The notes: generated from the sequence alone by a model not told the origin. 64,000 bases of DNA from JAGQVA01 sp041391725 (GCA_041391725.1 JAWKNL010000004.1:248001-312000); one strand, 5' to 3'. Positions 53,610-62,334 are shown, counted from the first letter of the stretch. Program-made: numbers and translations.

Positions 53610-54740
53610 ATGATCCCAAGAGCCTACTTACAATCCCTGGTAGAGGAGATTCAGAACAGCAGGAAAATAATCATTCTTTTTGGTCCTCGTCAGGTAGGTA
53701 AAACAACACTGGCGAAAGAAACATTAAAAAACCTTAATCTGAAAAGCCTGCATATAAATGCAGACCTTGAGCGATATGCAAATATACTTGGATCCAGAGA
53801 TCTGGAAAAAATGCTTTCTCTTGTCGATGGGTTTGAATTACTATTTATTGACGAAGCGCAACGTATTCCTGATATTGGAATTAACCTTAAAATACTGCAC
53901 GACCATTTACCTCAACTGAAAATTCTGGTTACCGGCTCCTCTGCTTTTGATCTTGCCAATAAAACCAAAGAAGCCCTCACTGGCAGAACCCTTACCTATA
54001 CTTTGTATCCGATTGCTGTGAAAGAACTCAGAGAATGGATGAACCCTATTGACATTCAGGCGCAACTGGAGAGTTATCTGGTTTACGGTATGTATCCCGA
54101 GATTATTTCACTGAAAAATAACCAGCGAAAAACACGTTATCTAAGGGAACTCGTTTCATCTTATTTGTACAGAGATATTCTGGAACTTTCCAGCATCAAA
54201 CATGCTGACAAGCTTACCGATTTGCTGAAGCTGATTGCGTTTCAGATTGGATCGGAGGTTTCTTTAAACGAATTGGGAAAACAGCTTGGCATGGCGAAAG
54301 AAACGGTCGAATCCTATTTAGACTTGTTGGAAAAGTCTTTTGTTATTTTCCGGATGAGAGGATTTAGCAGGAATCTCAGGAAAGAGGTGAACAAAATGAG
54401 TAAATATTATTTTTATGATCTGGGGGTGCGAAACACAGTCATTGAAAATTTTAATTCGCTTGATCTCAGAAACGATCGCGGACAGTTGTGGGAGAATTTT
54501 CTGATGGCTGAAAGGAGAAAAAAACTTGCCTATGTCTTTGAAGATGCAAACCGGTATTTCTGGCGAACATATACTCAGCAGGAAATCGATTATATCGAAG
54601 AAAGTAACGGCCTGCTTTCCGGTTACGAATTTAAATTCAGCACAGCGAAAGTTTCTGCACCCCGATCCTGGCTGGAAACTTATCCCAATGCGACATTTGA
54701 AGTAATCAATCAGGAAAATTTCCTTAATTTTATAACTTAG
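53610..54740 (+). CDS. AAA ATPase with DUF4143 domain
   Basis: A 376-residue protein. The N-terminal P-loop ATPase (AAA_14) has Walker A FGPRQVGKTTLA (about 23-34) and Walker B ELLFIDEAQRI (about 71-81), and sensor-type TGSSAFDL. The C-terminal DUF4143 part begins near 200 and includes VNKMSKYYFYDLGVRN and the EFKFS terminus. Its function is unknown; members are scattered, often strain-specific, and usually stand alone as here. A palindrome and repeat tract precede it, and a fragment of a similar gene lies at 59289. Confidence 0.93.
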   Translation: MIPRAYLQSLVEEIQNSRKIIILFGPRQVGKTTLAKETLKNLNLKSLHINADLERYANILGSRDLEKMLSLVDGFELLFIDEAQRIPDIGINLKILHDHLPQLKILVTGSSAFDLANKTKEALTGRTLTYTLYPIAVKELREWMNPIDIQAQLESYLVYGMYPEIISLKNNQRKTRYLRELVSSYLYRDILELSSIKHADKLTDLLKLIAFQIGSEVSLNELGKQLGMAKETVESYLDLLEKSFVIFRMRGFSRNLRKEVNKMSKYYFYDLGVRNTVIENFNSLDLRNDRGQLWENFLMAERRKKLAYVFEDANRYFWRTYTQQEIDYIEESNGLLSGYEFKFSTAKVSAPRSWLETYPNATFEVINQENFLNFIT

Positions 54741-54759
54741 CAGTTGCTAATTTTCATCT

Positions 54760-55581
54760 ATGTACCGACTCCTTTTTTTGCTGCTTATTTTTTCCCCTTG
54801 CGCGCTTTTTCCTCAGGATTATCAGGTCGCACTGACGTTGCGCGGCGATTATGAATCCTCCCAACTCACGGATTTTGAACTGAATGATTTTTTTCAGAGT
54901 TATAATGCCTATTACGGCGTGAACATGAAACAACCTTTTGATACAGTGGCTGCAAATGGTTTAAGTCACACCGGTTGGGGCATGGGGATCCGTTTTCTCA
55001 GCGGGGATAATGCCGGATTTGCGACGGGGATTTTCCTGACCTATGGGAGTAAATCGATAAGAAATGAATCCATATTTGCCAATAATCTTCTCACAAGGAC
55101 AGATTTTCGGGTAAAAGACTACAACTGTCAGGTGGACGTTGGTTTTCATCTGAAACGATTTTTGCTGATTCAGGGTCATCTCACTGCGCGTGTTCGGGAG
55201 AATCTGTTTGATCTGGGATATGTATATCAGGATGGTTCTTTCAGCCAGGGAAATGAGTACGATATTCTCGGTGTGTATCATGGTTCGACCATTACACTGG
55301 ATGTGGGGGCTAGTGTCGGATTGAAACTGGGGCCTGTGTTTATTCCCGTGGGGATTAGTTTCCCTACCAATATGGTTCCCGACGATGGGCTGTCCACCAT
55401 GTTGGATTACGACATTACCCGCATTCGCTGGAACGATCTTCCCCGCAATTATCAGGTATGGGCCAATGATCCGGTCAATTTTGACCCTTTTAATGATGCC
55501 GTTCGGACACAGAGTTTTCGTTCAGTGAGAATAAATGTAGGTCTGGAAATATGGTTGGGAAGACAAAACAGCAAAGAATAA
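54760..55581 (+). CDS. Unrecognised exported beta-rich protein
   Basis: A 273-residue protein with a signal peptide (MYRLLFLLLIFSPCALFPQ). The mature part is rich in Gly, Tyr, Phe and alternating strands (TITLDVGASVGLKLGPVFIPVGISF), compatible with an outer-membrane barrel. No specific family is recognised. It is the first of four small exported genes (54760-57496), likely one transcript: the next starts 6 bases after its stop. Confidence 0.78.
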   Translation: MYRLLFLLLIFSPCALFPQDYQVALTLRGDYESSQLTDFELNDFFQSYNAYYGVNMKQPFDTVAANGLSHTGWGMGIRFLSGDNAGFATGIFLTYGSKSIRNESIFANNLLTRTDFRVKDYNCQVDVGFHLKRFLLIQGHLTARVRENLFDLGYVYQDGSFSQGNEYDILGVYHGSTITLDVGASVGLKLGPVFIPVGISFPTNMVPDDGLSTMLDYDITRIRWNDLPRNYQVWANDPVNFDPFNDAVRTQSFRSVRINVGLEIWLGRQNSKE

Positions 55582-55587
55582 TAGAAA

Positions 55588-56055
55588 ATGAGAAAGTTAT
55601 ATTTTTTTCTGGCAGCATTTATCCTGTTGCTGACCAGTGCCTGTAAAGACAAACAATTGGTATATGCCAGCCAAATGGAAGGCGTATGGAACATTGCGCA
55701 TGAAGAAATTGTCATCATTCACCCCGATGGTAGTGTAGCGGATGTGTCTGAAACAGAAAATGTCGGGGTGTTGACCCTGACTGCTGAAGAAGGCGACCGG
55801 GTATTCCGGACTTATTCGCTTACACTTACCAATTCTACTTTTTCGCTGAGCGGTTTGCCTTTTAAAGCGGATGAAGAACTGAAAAGAGTATTTTTTTACA
55901 ATTTTTTCTGTGGTGATATATTTGGCTGCGACTGGGTGGGTACGATTGAAGTAAACGAAAAAAATCGCCAGCAGTGGAGTTTTATCCGCCAGATAGACAA
56001 TCCCAATGGTGCCGATTCCCACCGAAAGACAACCTGGACGCTGTCAAGACAGTAG
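55588..56055 (+). CDS. Small lipoprotein, lipocalin-like in outline
   Basis: A 155-residue lipoprotein (lipobox LLTSAC, Cys at about 19). The mature part has GVWNI near its start and strands with conserved Trp and a Cys pair (FFCGDIFGCDW), vaguely recalling small lipocalin-like domains of Bacteroidota, but I cannot confirm a family. It begins 6 bases after the previous gene, so they are probably co-translated. Confidence 0.75.
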   Translation: MRKLYFFLAAFILLLTSACKDKQLVYASQMEGVWNIAHEEIVIIHPDGSVADVSETENVGVLTLTAEEGDRVFRTYSLTLTNSTFSLSGLPFKADEELKRVFFYNFFCGDIFGCDWVGTIEVNEKNRQQWSFIRQIDNPNGADSHRKTTWTLSRQ

Positions 56056-56157
56056 AAAGCGGCCTGCTTACAAAAGTGAAAGTTCTGTGATTTTTCTGTG
56101 ATACTTCAGGGCGAAAATTGTACCTGTAATCTTTTATTAATCACTAAAAAAATCACA

Positions 56158-56598
56158 ATGAACCGACTCATTTTTCTATTTTCAGCAGTAGTAGTATTGT
56201 TTGCGGCATGCAAAACAGAAACTATTTTTATTGATTCTTCGCTACCCAACGGTACATTTTCAGCCGCCAAAAGTGGCACTCTCGTAGAGCAAAACGGGAC
56301 AGGAACCGCCGGAATGGTCGAATTGGGTACCGATGAGGACGATGTACAGTTTTTGCGTTTTGGCAGCAATTTTACCACCAATCTGGGCACAGGCACAGTA
56401 ACCGTTTACCTCTCTACCTCCGAAAACTTTGTCGCCGACCCCGCCAATGGCAATCCCGACCTCCGTCAGGTAGGCCCGATAAGTAAGACCGGCGAATCGT
56501 ATTTTAAGCTTGATCCGACTGCGGCTGCAAAATTTACCCATGTAATCTTGTGGTGCGGTTCTGCGAACATTCCCTTTGGTAACGCAGCACTCAACTAA
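56158..56598 (+). CDS. DM13-domain lipoprotein
   Basis: A 146-residue lipoprotein (lipobox LFAAC) starting at ATG 56158. The mature part is a DM13-type domain: FSAAKSGTLVEQNGTGTAGMVEL at the start, LRFGSNFTTNLGTGTVTVYLS, a SKTGESYFKL strand and the conserved Cys in HVILWCGSANIPFGNAAL. DM13 is proposed to take part in redox transfer through that Cys. It lies 102 bases after the previous lipoprotein and 37 before the next barrel gene. Confidence 0.85.
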   Translation: MNRLIFLFSAVVVLFAACKTETIFIDSSLPNGTFSAAKSGTLVEQNGTGTAGMVELGTDEDDVQFLRFGSNFTTNLGTGTVTVYLSTSENFVADPANGNPDLRQVGPISKTGESYFKLDPTAAAKFTHVILWCGSANIPFGNAALN

Positions 56599-56635
56599 TA
56601 TCCTGTTTTTCATTTATTTCCCATCTTGTTATCAC

Positions 56636-57496
56636 ATGAAAAATACAGGATTACTACTGGCTTTTGTGTTCTTCGTGTCCGGATTAACCGCCCAGAGCGG
56701 CTGGACACGGGAACCCGGCCAGGGTTATGTCAAAGCCGGGGTGCAGGGTTTTGCTTCAGATCAGTATTATAACCTCGCCGGAGATTTGCTTACGACGAGC
56801 CAGTTTCGTCAGCAGGCAGTTTCTTTATACGGAGAATATGGGATCGGGAAACGACTGACAGTGATTGCGGCTTTTCCCCTGTTGAAGGTCAACAGTTTTG
56901 AGACGACGGAAGCTGTAGCTGGAATCGGCGATTTGCGTGCCGAATTGAAATACGCCATACTCAAAGGCAGTTTTCCCGTTGCGCTGAGTGTTGCGCCCGA
57001 ATTGCCCACAGGATCGAGGAACAACTATTCACAGAATAAAACCACCAGCTTCGAGCGGATCAATCTTCCTACCGGAGACGGAGAGTTGAATGTCTGGACC
57101 ACTCTTGCGGCTTCACATTCATTTTATCCGTTTCCCGCATATGTTTCGGTTTACGGCAGTTTTAATTACAGGACAGGGTTTAACGGAAGTGCCTTTCGCA
57201 ATCAGGTAAAAGCCGGAGCGGAGATCGGGTATCAGATCAAGGGGAAGTTGTGGGTAAATGGTCGTTTGGGTGCACAGAAAACGCTGGGTCAGCCCGGTAC
57301 GCCGGTAGATTTTATCAGAGGAGACGGAACCGAATACACCAGTTTGGGTTTTGGCGCGGCATATTCAATCACAAAGAAGTTATCACTTACCCTCGAATAC
57401 CAGAATTACCTGGATCTGATTTTCGCCCGGAAAAACCTTTACACGGGGCATATTTTTTCAGCAGGAATTAGTTATGAATGGAAGCGGGCGGAGTAG
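56636..57496 (+). CDS. Outer-membrane beta-barrel protein
   Basis: A 286-residue protein with a signal peptide ending FVSGLTAQ, starting at ATG 56636. About ten alternating strands with Gly and aromatic residues (YGEYGIGKRLTVIAAFPLLK, AYVSVYGSFNYRTG, SLTLEYQNYLDLIF) and the C-terminal SAGISYEW are typical of an outer-membrane barrel of the transporter/porin type. A longer in-frame opening to 56576 overlaps the DM13 gene and is not preferred. It converges on the helicase gene across a 298-base repeat-rich gap. Confidence 0.85.
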   Translation: MKNTGLLLAFVFFVSGLTAQSGWTREPGQGYVKAGVQGFASDQYYNLAGDLLTTSQFRQQAVSLYGEYGIGKRLTVIAAFPLLKVNSFETTEAVAGIGDLRAELKYAILKGSFPVALSVAPELPTGSRNNYSQNKTTSFERINLPTGDGELNVWTTLAASHSFYPFPAYVSVYGSFNYRTGFNGSAFRNQVKAGAEIGYQIKGKLWVNGRLGAQKTLGQPGTPVDFIRGDGTEYTSLGFGAAYSITKKLSLTLEYQNYLDLIFARKNLYTGHIFSAGISYEWKRAE

Positions 57497-57558
57497 GGGA
57501 AGGCTGGATTTTTCAGGATAAAGAAAATGTAAGTTTAGGAGTAGAATTTTGTTTCTAG

Positions 57559-57687
57559 CGGTTTGAAGTCGAAGCGTCCAGTTGGATCGGATTACAACGG
57601 TTTGGAATCGAAGAATCCCTCAAGGATCGGTTTGCAACGGATTCCAACGGTTTGGAATCGAAGAATATATTAAGGATCGGTTTACAA
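57559..57687. repeat. Three copies of a 40-bp repeat
   Basis: Copies at 57559-57597, 57598-57637 and 57648-57687 share the unit CGGTTTGGAATCGAAGAAT followed by four variable bases and AAGGATCGGTTT-CAA; the first copy is more diverged. A dyad GATTCCAA/TTGGAATC joins copies two and three. It lies between two convergent genes. There is no spacer pattern, so it is not a CRISPR. Confidence 0.9.
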
Positions 57688-57794
57688 ATTAGTTCATCTC
57701 ATTCTTCCATAATTTGGGTCTTTAGGTCCCATCAGAAGCATTCATGGTTTTGTTTGCCTCAATTGTTTCGCAAACCATTATATTTTCTATTCCC

Positions 57795-59024
57795 CTATTT
57801 CCCCTTCTTCTTCCCCTTAGCCCTTTCGGCCTCCTGCATGAGTGCTTTCCAGTCGTTGCTGGTTTTTTCGGCGGAAAGTTCGAGGGTTTCGATATGGTCT
57901 GTTTGCGTCACTTCCAGACGGTTGATGGTCTGGGTGATATAATCTTCTACTGCTTCGAGCAGTGATTTTTCCTCTTCGCTGCAAAAAGAAATGGCCTTTC
58001 CCCGCCGTGTGCCTCTCCCTGTACGCCCGACCCGGTGGACGTAGTTTTCGGGCTGCTCCGGGAGATCGTAGTTGATCACAAAATCGACATCCGGAATATC
58101 TATTCCCCTGGCACTCACATCGGTGGCAATGAGCACCAGGGCCTCTCCGTTGCGAAACTGCCGCATCACTTTTGCCCGGTCGTTCTGGTCTTTGTCGCTG
58201 TGGATGGTGCGCGTCTCAATATTGACTCTTTCCATGGCTTTGGCTACCCGCTCTGCGCGTACTTTGGTGCGGACAAAAACCAGAAATTTCTGCCCTTCGT
58301 TTTCGTTGATCATGCGCTCAAGAAAAAAACGTTTGTCGTCCATATTCACAAAAATCACCGCATGGTCGATGTTTTTTGCGACGGGGTTTTTTGGCGAAAT
58401 CTGTATCCGGATGGGTTTGCTCACCAGCGAATAGGCGAGTTTTTTGATTTTTTCGTCGATGGTGGCGCTGAAAAACAGGGTCTGTCGTTTGGCGGGGAGA
58501 AATTTCTGTAAGTCCTCAATGTCTTTATAAAATCCGAGGTCGAGCATGTGGTCGGCTTCGTCGAGAATCAGGATTTCTACCTGGCGGAGCTGCAAATGTC
58601 CCTGGCTTACGAGGTCAAACAACCTGCCCGGCGTGGCGATGAGAATGTCCAGCCCTTTTTCCAGCCGGGTGATCTGTGTTTCCTGTTCGACGCCTCCGTA
58701 GATGGCTGCAATTTGCACTTTGGTGTGTTTACCGATTTCTTTAAACACGCCATTGAGCTGAATCGCCAGTTCGTGCGTGGGTACCATCACCACACACCGT
58801 ATGCCCAGTGCTTTTTTGGAGCGTTTTCTCCGGTGAAGGTTGTTGATAACGGGAATAGCAAATGCGGCGGTTTTGCCTGTTCCGGTCTGGGCAATGCCCA
58901 ACACGTCTTCGCCTTCCAGAATGGGGCGGATGGCTTTATACTGAATGTCTGTAGGCCTTTTGAAACCCAGGGTTTCGAGGCTTCTGAGGATTTCCGGCTC
59001 AATTCTGAATTCTTCGAATTTCAT
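57795..59024 (-). CDS. DEAD-box RNA helicase (RhlE-like)
   Basis: A 409-residue ATP-dependent RNA helicase. Motifs are complete: Q motif (GFKRPTDIQYKAI), AQTGTGKTAAF, PTHELA, GG, TPGR, LDEADHML, FFSATI, and in the second domain ATDVSARGIDIPDV and HRVGRTGRG. The basic C-terminus is short (ERAKGKKKGK). It probably remodels ribosomal or mRNA structure in the cytoplasm. It is a single gene with a 298-base repeat-rich gap to the convergent barrel gene. Confidence 0.97.
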   Translation of the reverse strand: MKFEEFRIEPEILRSLETLGFKRPTDIQYKAIRPILEGEDVLGIAQTGTGKTAAFAIPVINNLHRRKRSKKALGIRCVVMVPTHELAIQLNGVFKEIGKHTKVQIAAIYGGVEQETQITRLEKGLDILIATPGRLFDLVSQGHLQLRQVEILILDEADHMLDLGFYKDIEDLQKFLPAKRQTLFFSATIDEKIKKLAYSLVSKPIRIQISPKNPVAKNIDHAVIFVNMDDKRFFLERMINENEGQKFLVFVRTKVRAERVAKAMERVNIETRTIHSDKDQNDRAKVMRQFRNGEALVLIATDVSARGIDIPDVDFVINYDLPEQPENYVHRVGRTGRGTRRGKAISFCSEEEKSLLEAVEDYITQTINRLEVTQTDHIETLELSAEKTSNDWKALMQEAERAKGKKKGK

Positions 59025-59229
59025 GCAGCAAATTTAGTACAAAACCGGCAGAGTTTAATTGTGTTTTTGGGGAATATGGGTTTATGCAAATTTTGAAAAT
59101 GACTTATGTAAATTTGAAATAAGGCTGAGCCGACCGTCTATCCCCAACATTTTCGGGGTTGGCAAAGCTGTGGCACATAGCAGGTTATGCTTTTTTGTTT
59201 CGCCCGGCAAAATAACCCTTAAAATCCGG

Positions 59230-59276
59230 ATTACTCGTCTAAATGTGGTAAATTTACCTACATTTAGACGAGTAAT
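59230..59276. repeat. 47-bp near-perfect palindrome
   Basis: The arms starting ATTACTCGTCTAAATGT and ending ACATTTAGACGAGTAAT match exactly over 17 bp; the inner GGTAAATTTACC is itself palindromic, with one base gained in the right arm. It lies 13 bases before the remnant of an ATPase-like gene (59289). The design resembles the palindrome before the DUF4143 gene at 53503: outer arms plus an AT-rich central dyad. Confidence 0.88.
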
Positions 59277-59288
59277 AATGTTTTGTAG

Positions 59289-59393
59289 CAGGTATTTCTC
59301 ACCATGATCACCACATTTGGCCTCAACCCCAATCAGCACAGCGTGGGGCTGATCCATACTGATTTGAAAATGGACAGGTTTTTTGAAGAATAG
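59289..59393 (+). pseudogene. C-terminal remnant of an AAA-ATPase-like gene
   Basis: From just after a stop (59286-59288) to TAG 59391-59393 the plus frame gives about 34 residues: VFLTMITTFGLNPNQHSV and GLIHTDLKMDRFFEE. This pattern (LTTFGL-x-N-x5-G...L-x-MDxLF) resembles the C-terminal end of some Bacteroidota ATPases related to the DUF4143/archaeal-ATPase groups. With the palindrome 13 bases upstream, it looks like a gene whose middle was deleted. The family call is recognition from memory only. Confidence 0.45.
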
Positions 59394-59433
59394 GAAGAGC
59401 GTGTTCACTGAACTGTGTCAGCCCCCAAAGTGA

Positions 59434-59495
59434 AATTGACCATTATCAATTGACCATTATCAATTGACCATTATCAATTGACCATTATCAATTAT
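59434..59495. repeat. 14-bp tandem repeat, four copies
   Basis: AATTGACCATTATC is repeated four times exactly (59434-59489), followed by a partial copy AATTAT. It lies directly at the 3' end of the DUF6157 gene. Exact identity of copies suggests recent slippage; copy number may vary among strains. Confidence 0.95.
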
Positions 59496-59902
59496 TTACT
59501 TGATTTCATTGCTTTCACTTTTTTTATTTTAGTGTCGGCTAAAAACTTTTGATATTCCTCAGTTTCCATCCCGTAAAGTGCCACTTTGCCATTTTTGTCG
59601 CTGTGGATACCAAAACCATACGTTTTCGTCAGAGGTGATGAACGAAAACAAGGTTGTCCTTTTGAAAAAAATTGTTCCCGTGCTTTTTCGTATTCAGCTT
59701 TTGTCAAATCGTTTCTATCAGCAAATATTTGAAAAAAAATGTCGTCCGAAGTGAACTTATAAGGGTTTTTAGTGATGAGTTCGTATTGCATTTCCGCAAC
59801 TGTCTTTTTCTCTTTTGTTGGCGGAATTGTCCCAAAGTCTGCTTTGGTATCTTCTGCTACTTCAATAAAAGTGTCAAAATAATTTGTTGAATGTATCTTC
59901 AT
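59492..59902 (-). CDS. DUF6157-family protein
   Basis: A 136-residue soluble protein resembling the DUF6157 family: NYFDTFIEVAEDT near the start, NPYKFTSDDIFFQIFADR, ARE-QFFSKGQPCFRSSPLTK and YGFGIHSDKNGKVALYGMETEEY. The C-terminus is basic (KIKKVKAMKSSK). Members are widespread small cytosolic proteins with no known function. The stop reaches into the tandem-repeat tract downstream. It appears to stand alone. Confidence 0.88.
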   Translation of the reverse strand: MKIHSTNYFDTFIEVAEDTKADFGTIPPTKEKKTVAEMQYELITKNPYKFTSDDIFFQIFADRNDLTKAEYEKAREQFFSKGQPCFRSSPLTKTYGFGIHSDKNGKVALYGMETEEYQKFLADTKIKKVKAMKSSK

Positions 59903-60240
59903 ATTTTTTCCTAATTTATTGTTACTCGGTTTCGTTTTACAATGGCCGCTTACTTACTGTCTGGTTCTGCAATTATACTAGGCGGAAAGTGGTTTGCGAA
60001 AAGTTTAGCTTCTATTCGATCCATATTCGTGAATTCGTGGTTATTTCGTTGTAATCTGGTTCGCAAACCATATTATTCTTCGGAACTATCAACTTATTGG
60101 GATAAACCACAAAGGACACCAGGAAGCCACGAGGGACACAAAGCACAGTTTCCTTGTGGCCTTTGTGAGGCCTTTGTGCTCCTGGTGGTTTCTGCTTCGC
60201 TTAGGAAAGATTACTTTCTCCCAATTACTTTATAATTCCG
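59903..60240. other. Intergenic region with imperfect inverted repeats
   Basis: No gene is convincing here; a 97-residue plus frame is a translation of repeats. TGGTTTGCGAA (59990-60000) pairs exactly with TTCGCAAACCA (60060-60070). A longer imperfect inverted repeat at about 60104-60201 pairs AACCAC-rich and GGTGGTT-rich halves built of CACAAAGG/CCTTTGTG units. The ATTCGTGGTTAT 12-mer near 60034 is shared with 42507. Confidence 0.6.
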
Positions 60241-60633
60241 TTATTCTTTGTATAGATAATGACTAATTTTAAAATCGTAATAGGGATAGCTTTGGTAAAG
60301 CTTATTAAATTGCTGCATCGCTTTTTCATCCCACAATTTGCTGCCGTATTTAAAATAGTGTTTATATTCCATTATGAATTCTGTTGATGTATAATCAAAA
60401 TTAAACCATTTCGCTTTTTCTATTAAATTTTCATTCTGGACAGTTGTTGGGAAAAAACAGTATATCCTATTCTCGAAAATTTGAAAATTATTTTTGCCAT
60501 CTGTTTTAGTAATTAGTTTAACTATACAGCTTACTAAGCTGTCATTTTGTAACTCTTGCAAGATATTTATTCTGCTGGTTTCACTTAAATTTTCTATATC
60601 AAAAACTGTTTTGTGATGGATATTGTAAATTTT
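60241..60633 (-). pseudogene. Small unrecognised gene interrupted by IS66 element
   Basis: The minus frame ending TAA at 60241 is open without a break to base 60633, the last base before the IS66 inverted repeat; a TTG at 60561 is only an internal codon. About 131 residues are visible, AT-rich and unlike neighbouring genes in codon use, with many Asn, Lys, Tyr and Phe. On the far side of the IS a minus ATG at 62160-62162 starts MTYCIHLSEIQLL; joining the two with an 8-nt overlap restores one frame. IS66 elements normally duplicate 8 bp, but the flanks (TAAATTTT, GTTAAAAG) are not identical. Function unknown; it is probably inactivated. Confidence 0.6.
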
Positions 60634-60648
60634 GTAACTACTTAGGTA
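60634..60648 (+). repeat. Left terminal inverted repeat of IS66 element
   Basis: GTAACTACTTAGGTA, identical over 15 bp to the reverse complement of the right end at 62107-62121. Confidence 0.93.
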
Positions 60649-60720
60649 TCCGAATTTGAAAATAAGAAAAATAGGAAAAGGATAAAAAAAAGGCAGAAAT
60701 TGTTTTTCTAAACAAAGGAA

Positions 60721-62113
60721 ATGGAATTACCGCAAACACTGGAAGGGTGTCATGAGTTAATACGGGAATTAATGGCCCAGGTGTTATCCTTGAGTGAGGA
60801 GGTGAAGCGTTTGCGGGCGCAGTTGGACCAAAACAGTGGGAATAGTTCGAAGCCCTCGTCAAGTGATGGATTTCGGAAGAAGATTGTGCTGCCGAAGAAG
60901 AAAGGCAAAGGGAAGAAGTCTGGGGGTCAGGTAGGTCATAAGGGTCAGACGCTGGAGATGGTAGCAGAAGCAGATGAGGTAGTGGCGTTGATACCGGATC
61001 GATGTGAGTGTGGAGAAAGTCTGGCGGGGGTGGAACCCCAACTGGCAGCCCGTCGTCAGGTGTTTGATTTGCCCGTTCAAGCGTTGTATGTGCGGGAGTA
61101 TCAGTCGTATGAATGTCGGTGCCCGAAATGCCGCTCGGTGATCTACCAACCGTTTCCGAAGGAGGTGTCGTCGCCGGTCCAATATGGTTCCGGGGTAAAG
61201 GCGCTGGTGGCCTTATTAAACACGAAGTTTCATTTATCGTGGCAGCGGACGAGTGAATTATTTCTGGATTTGTATGGATATTCGATCAACGATCATACGC
61301 AGGAACAGGCACTGAGTCAGGCCTACGAGCGGCTGGCGCCGGTAGAAGCCGAAATCAAGGCACAAGTTGCGGCCTCGGCGGTGGTCCATGCCGATGAGAC
61401 CGGGGTGCGGAACGGCGGGGAAATTACACTGGGTGCATACCAGCAGCACCGCCGATTATACCTACGTCTATGGGCATGAAAAGCGGGGTCGGGAAGCGCT
61501 GGGAGACGCCTCGATTTTACCGGGATATTCGGGCACACTGGTGCATGATTGTTGGGCTCCCTATTTTTCTTTTGAACACATACGACATGCGCTTTGTGGG
61601 GCGCATTTGGTACGGGAACTTCAGGGGTTGAAAGAAAATGGATCCCGTTGGGCCGCCCGGATGCAACGACTGCTCTTCACCCTACATCAAAAAATCCAGA
61701 CTGAACCGACCTGGAGACTCACCCCGGAAGATCCCTTCTGGCGACGCTACGATCTCATCTGCAAAAGTGCCCATAAAGAAGAACCCCCTCCCATCAAAAA
61801 TCCCCGCGGAAAACCCCGACAATCCAAGGGCAGGAATTTGTTAAACCGCTTAAGCAAATTTAAATCCGCCGTCTTATTATTTGCCACCCAGCCCGATGTG
61901 CCTTTTACCAATAATCAGGCCGAAAGGGATATTCGACCCCTGAAGGTCAAACAGAAAAATGCCGGATGTTTTCGTACGAAAATCGGACTCGATCGCTTTT
62001 GTCGTATTTATTCCTTTTTATCCACCCTCCGAAAACACAATCGCAACGCCCTCAACGCGCTTACCGATTTGTTTGAGGGGAAAAATTCCTTTTTCCCCCG
62101 CTTGAGTACCTAA
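60721..62113 (+). pseudogene. IS66-family transposase, frameshifted
   Basis: The first frame (60721-61479) has the coiled N-terminal region with QNSGNSSKPSSSDGF, the Cys-rich zinc-finger part (CECGES, CRCPKC) and the start of the DDE catalytic core VHADETGVRNGG. The rest continues in the frame that ends at 62113: KLHWVHTSST, HDCWAPYFSF, CGAHLVREL, the catalytic Glu region NNQAERDIRPLKVKQK and the C-terminus. The switch lies at the GGGG run about 61419-61424; removing one G gives an unbroken RNGGKLHWVH. About 460 residues would result, normal for IS66 TnpC. Real inactivation or a one-base homopolymer error are both possible. Confidence 0.9.
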
Positions 62114-62121
62114 GTAGTTAC
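62107..62121 (+). repeat. Right terminal inverted repeat of IS66 element
   Basis: TACCTAAGTAGTTAC, reverse complement of the left end. It begins close to the transposase stop, as usual in compact IS elements. Confidence 0.93.
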
Positions 62122-62334
62122 GTTAAAAGTTGAATCTCAGAAAGATGAATACAGTAAGTCATGTATCTTTCATTTTCTAAAGTCCCAAGTTGTTCTTAAG
62201 CAGTTAGCTTGTCCACATGGGAAATCTTTAATAGTAGTGGGTCGCCCGTTTTCTTTTGAAACACAAATTTGTCCCGGCCCTATTACCGCTAACATCAGTG
62301 CACCCGCAATATTGCGTATATCCCCTAAATATCT

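Larger units (their letters stand above)
60634..62121 (+). mobile_element. IS66-family insertion sequence (single-ORF type)
   Basis: The element is 1488 bp long and is bounded by perfect 15-bp inverted repeats, GTAACTACTTAGGTA at the left and its reverse complement at 62107-62121. It encodes only the transposase (TnpC), without the small TnpA/TnpB proteins, as in the ISBst12-like subgroup. No 8-bp target duplication is visible. It is inserted in a small AT-rich gene (60241-60633). Codon use of the transposase differs from its AT-rich surroundings. Confidence 0.92.

Noticed and set aside
57559..57687. CRISPR-like array
   Set aside because: Copies are adjacent or 10 bases apart, with no constant spacers and no cas gene in the window.
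59942..60235. 97-residue plus-strand frame
   Set aside because: It spans two inverted repeats, has no family match and unnatural composition.
60721..62113. Programmed frameshift in the IS66 transposase
   Set aside because: IS66 TnpC is not known to be made by frameshifting, and the G4 site is not a usual slippery sequence; a one-base insertion explains it better.
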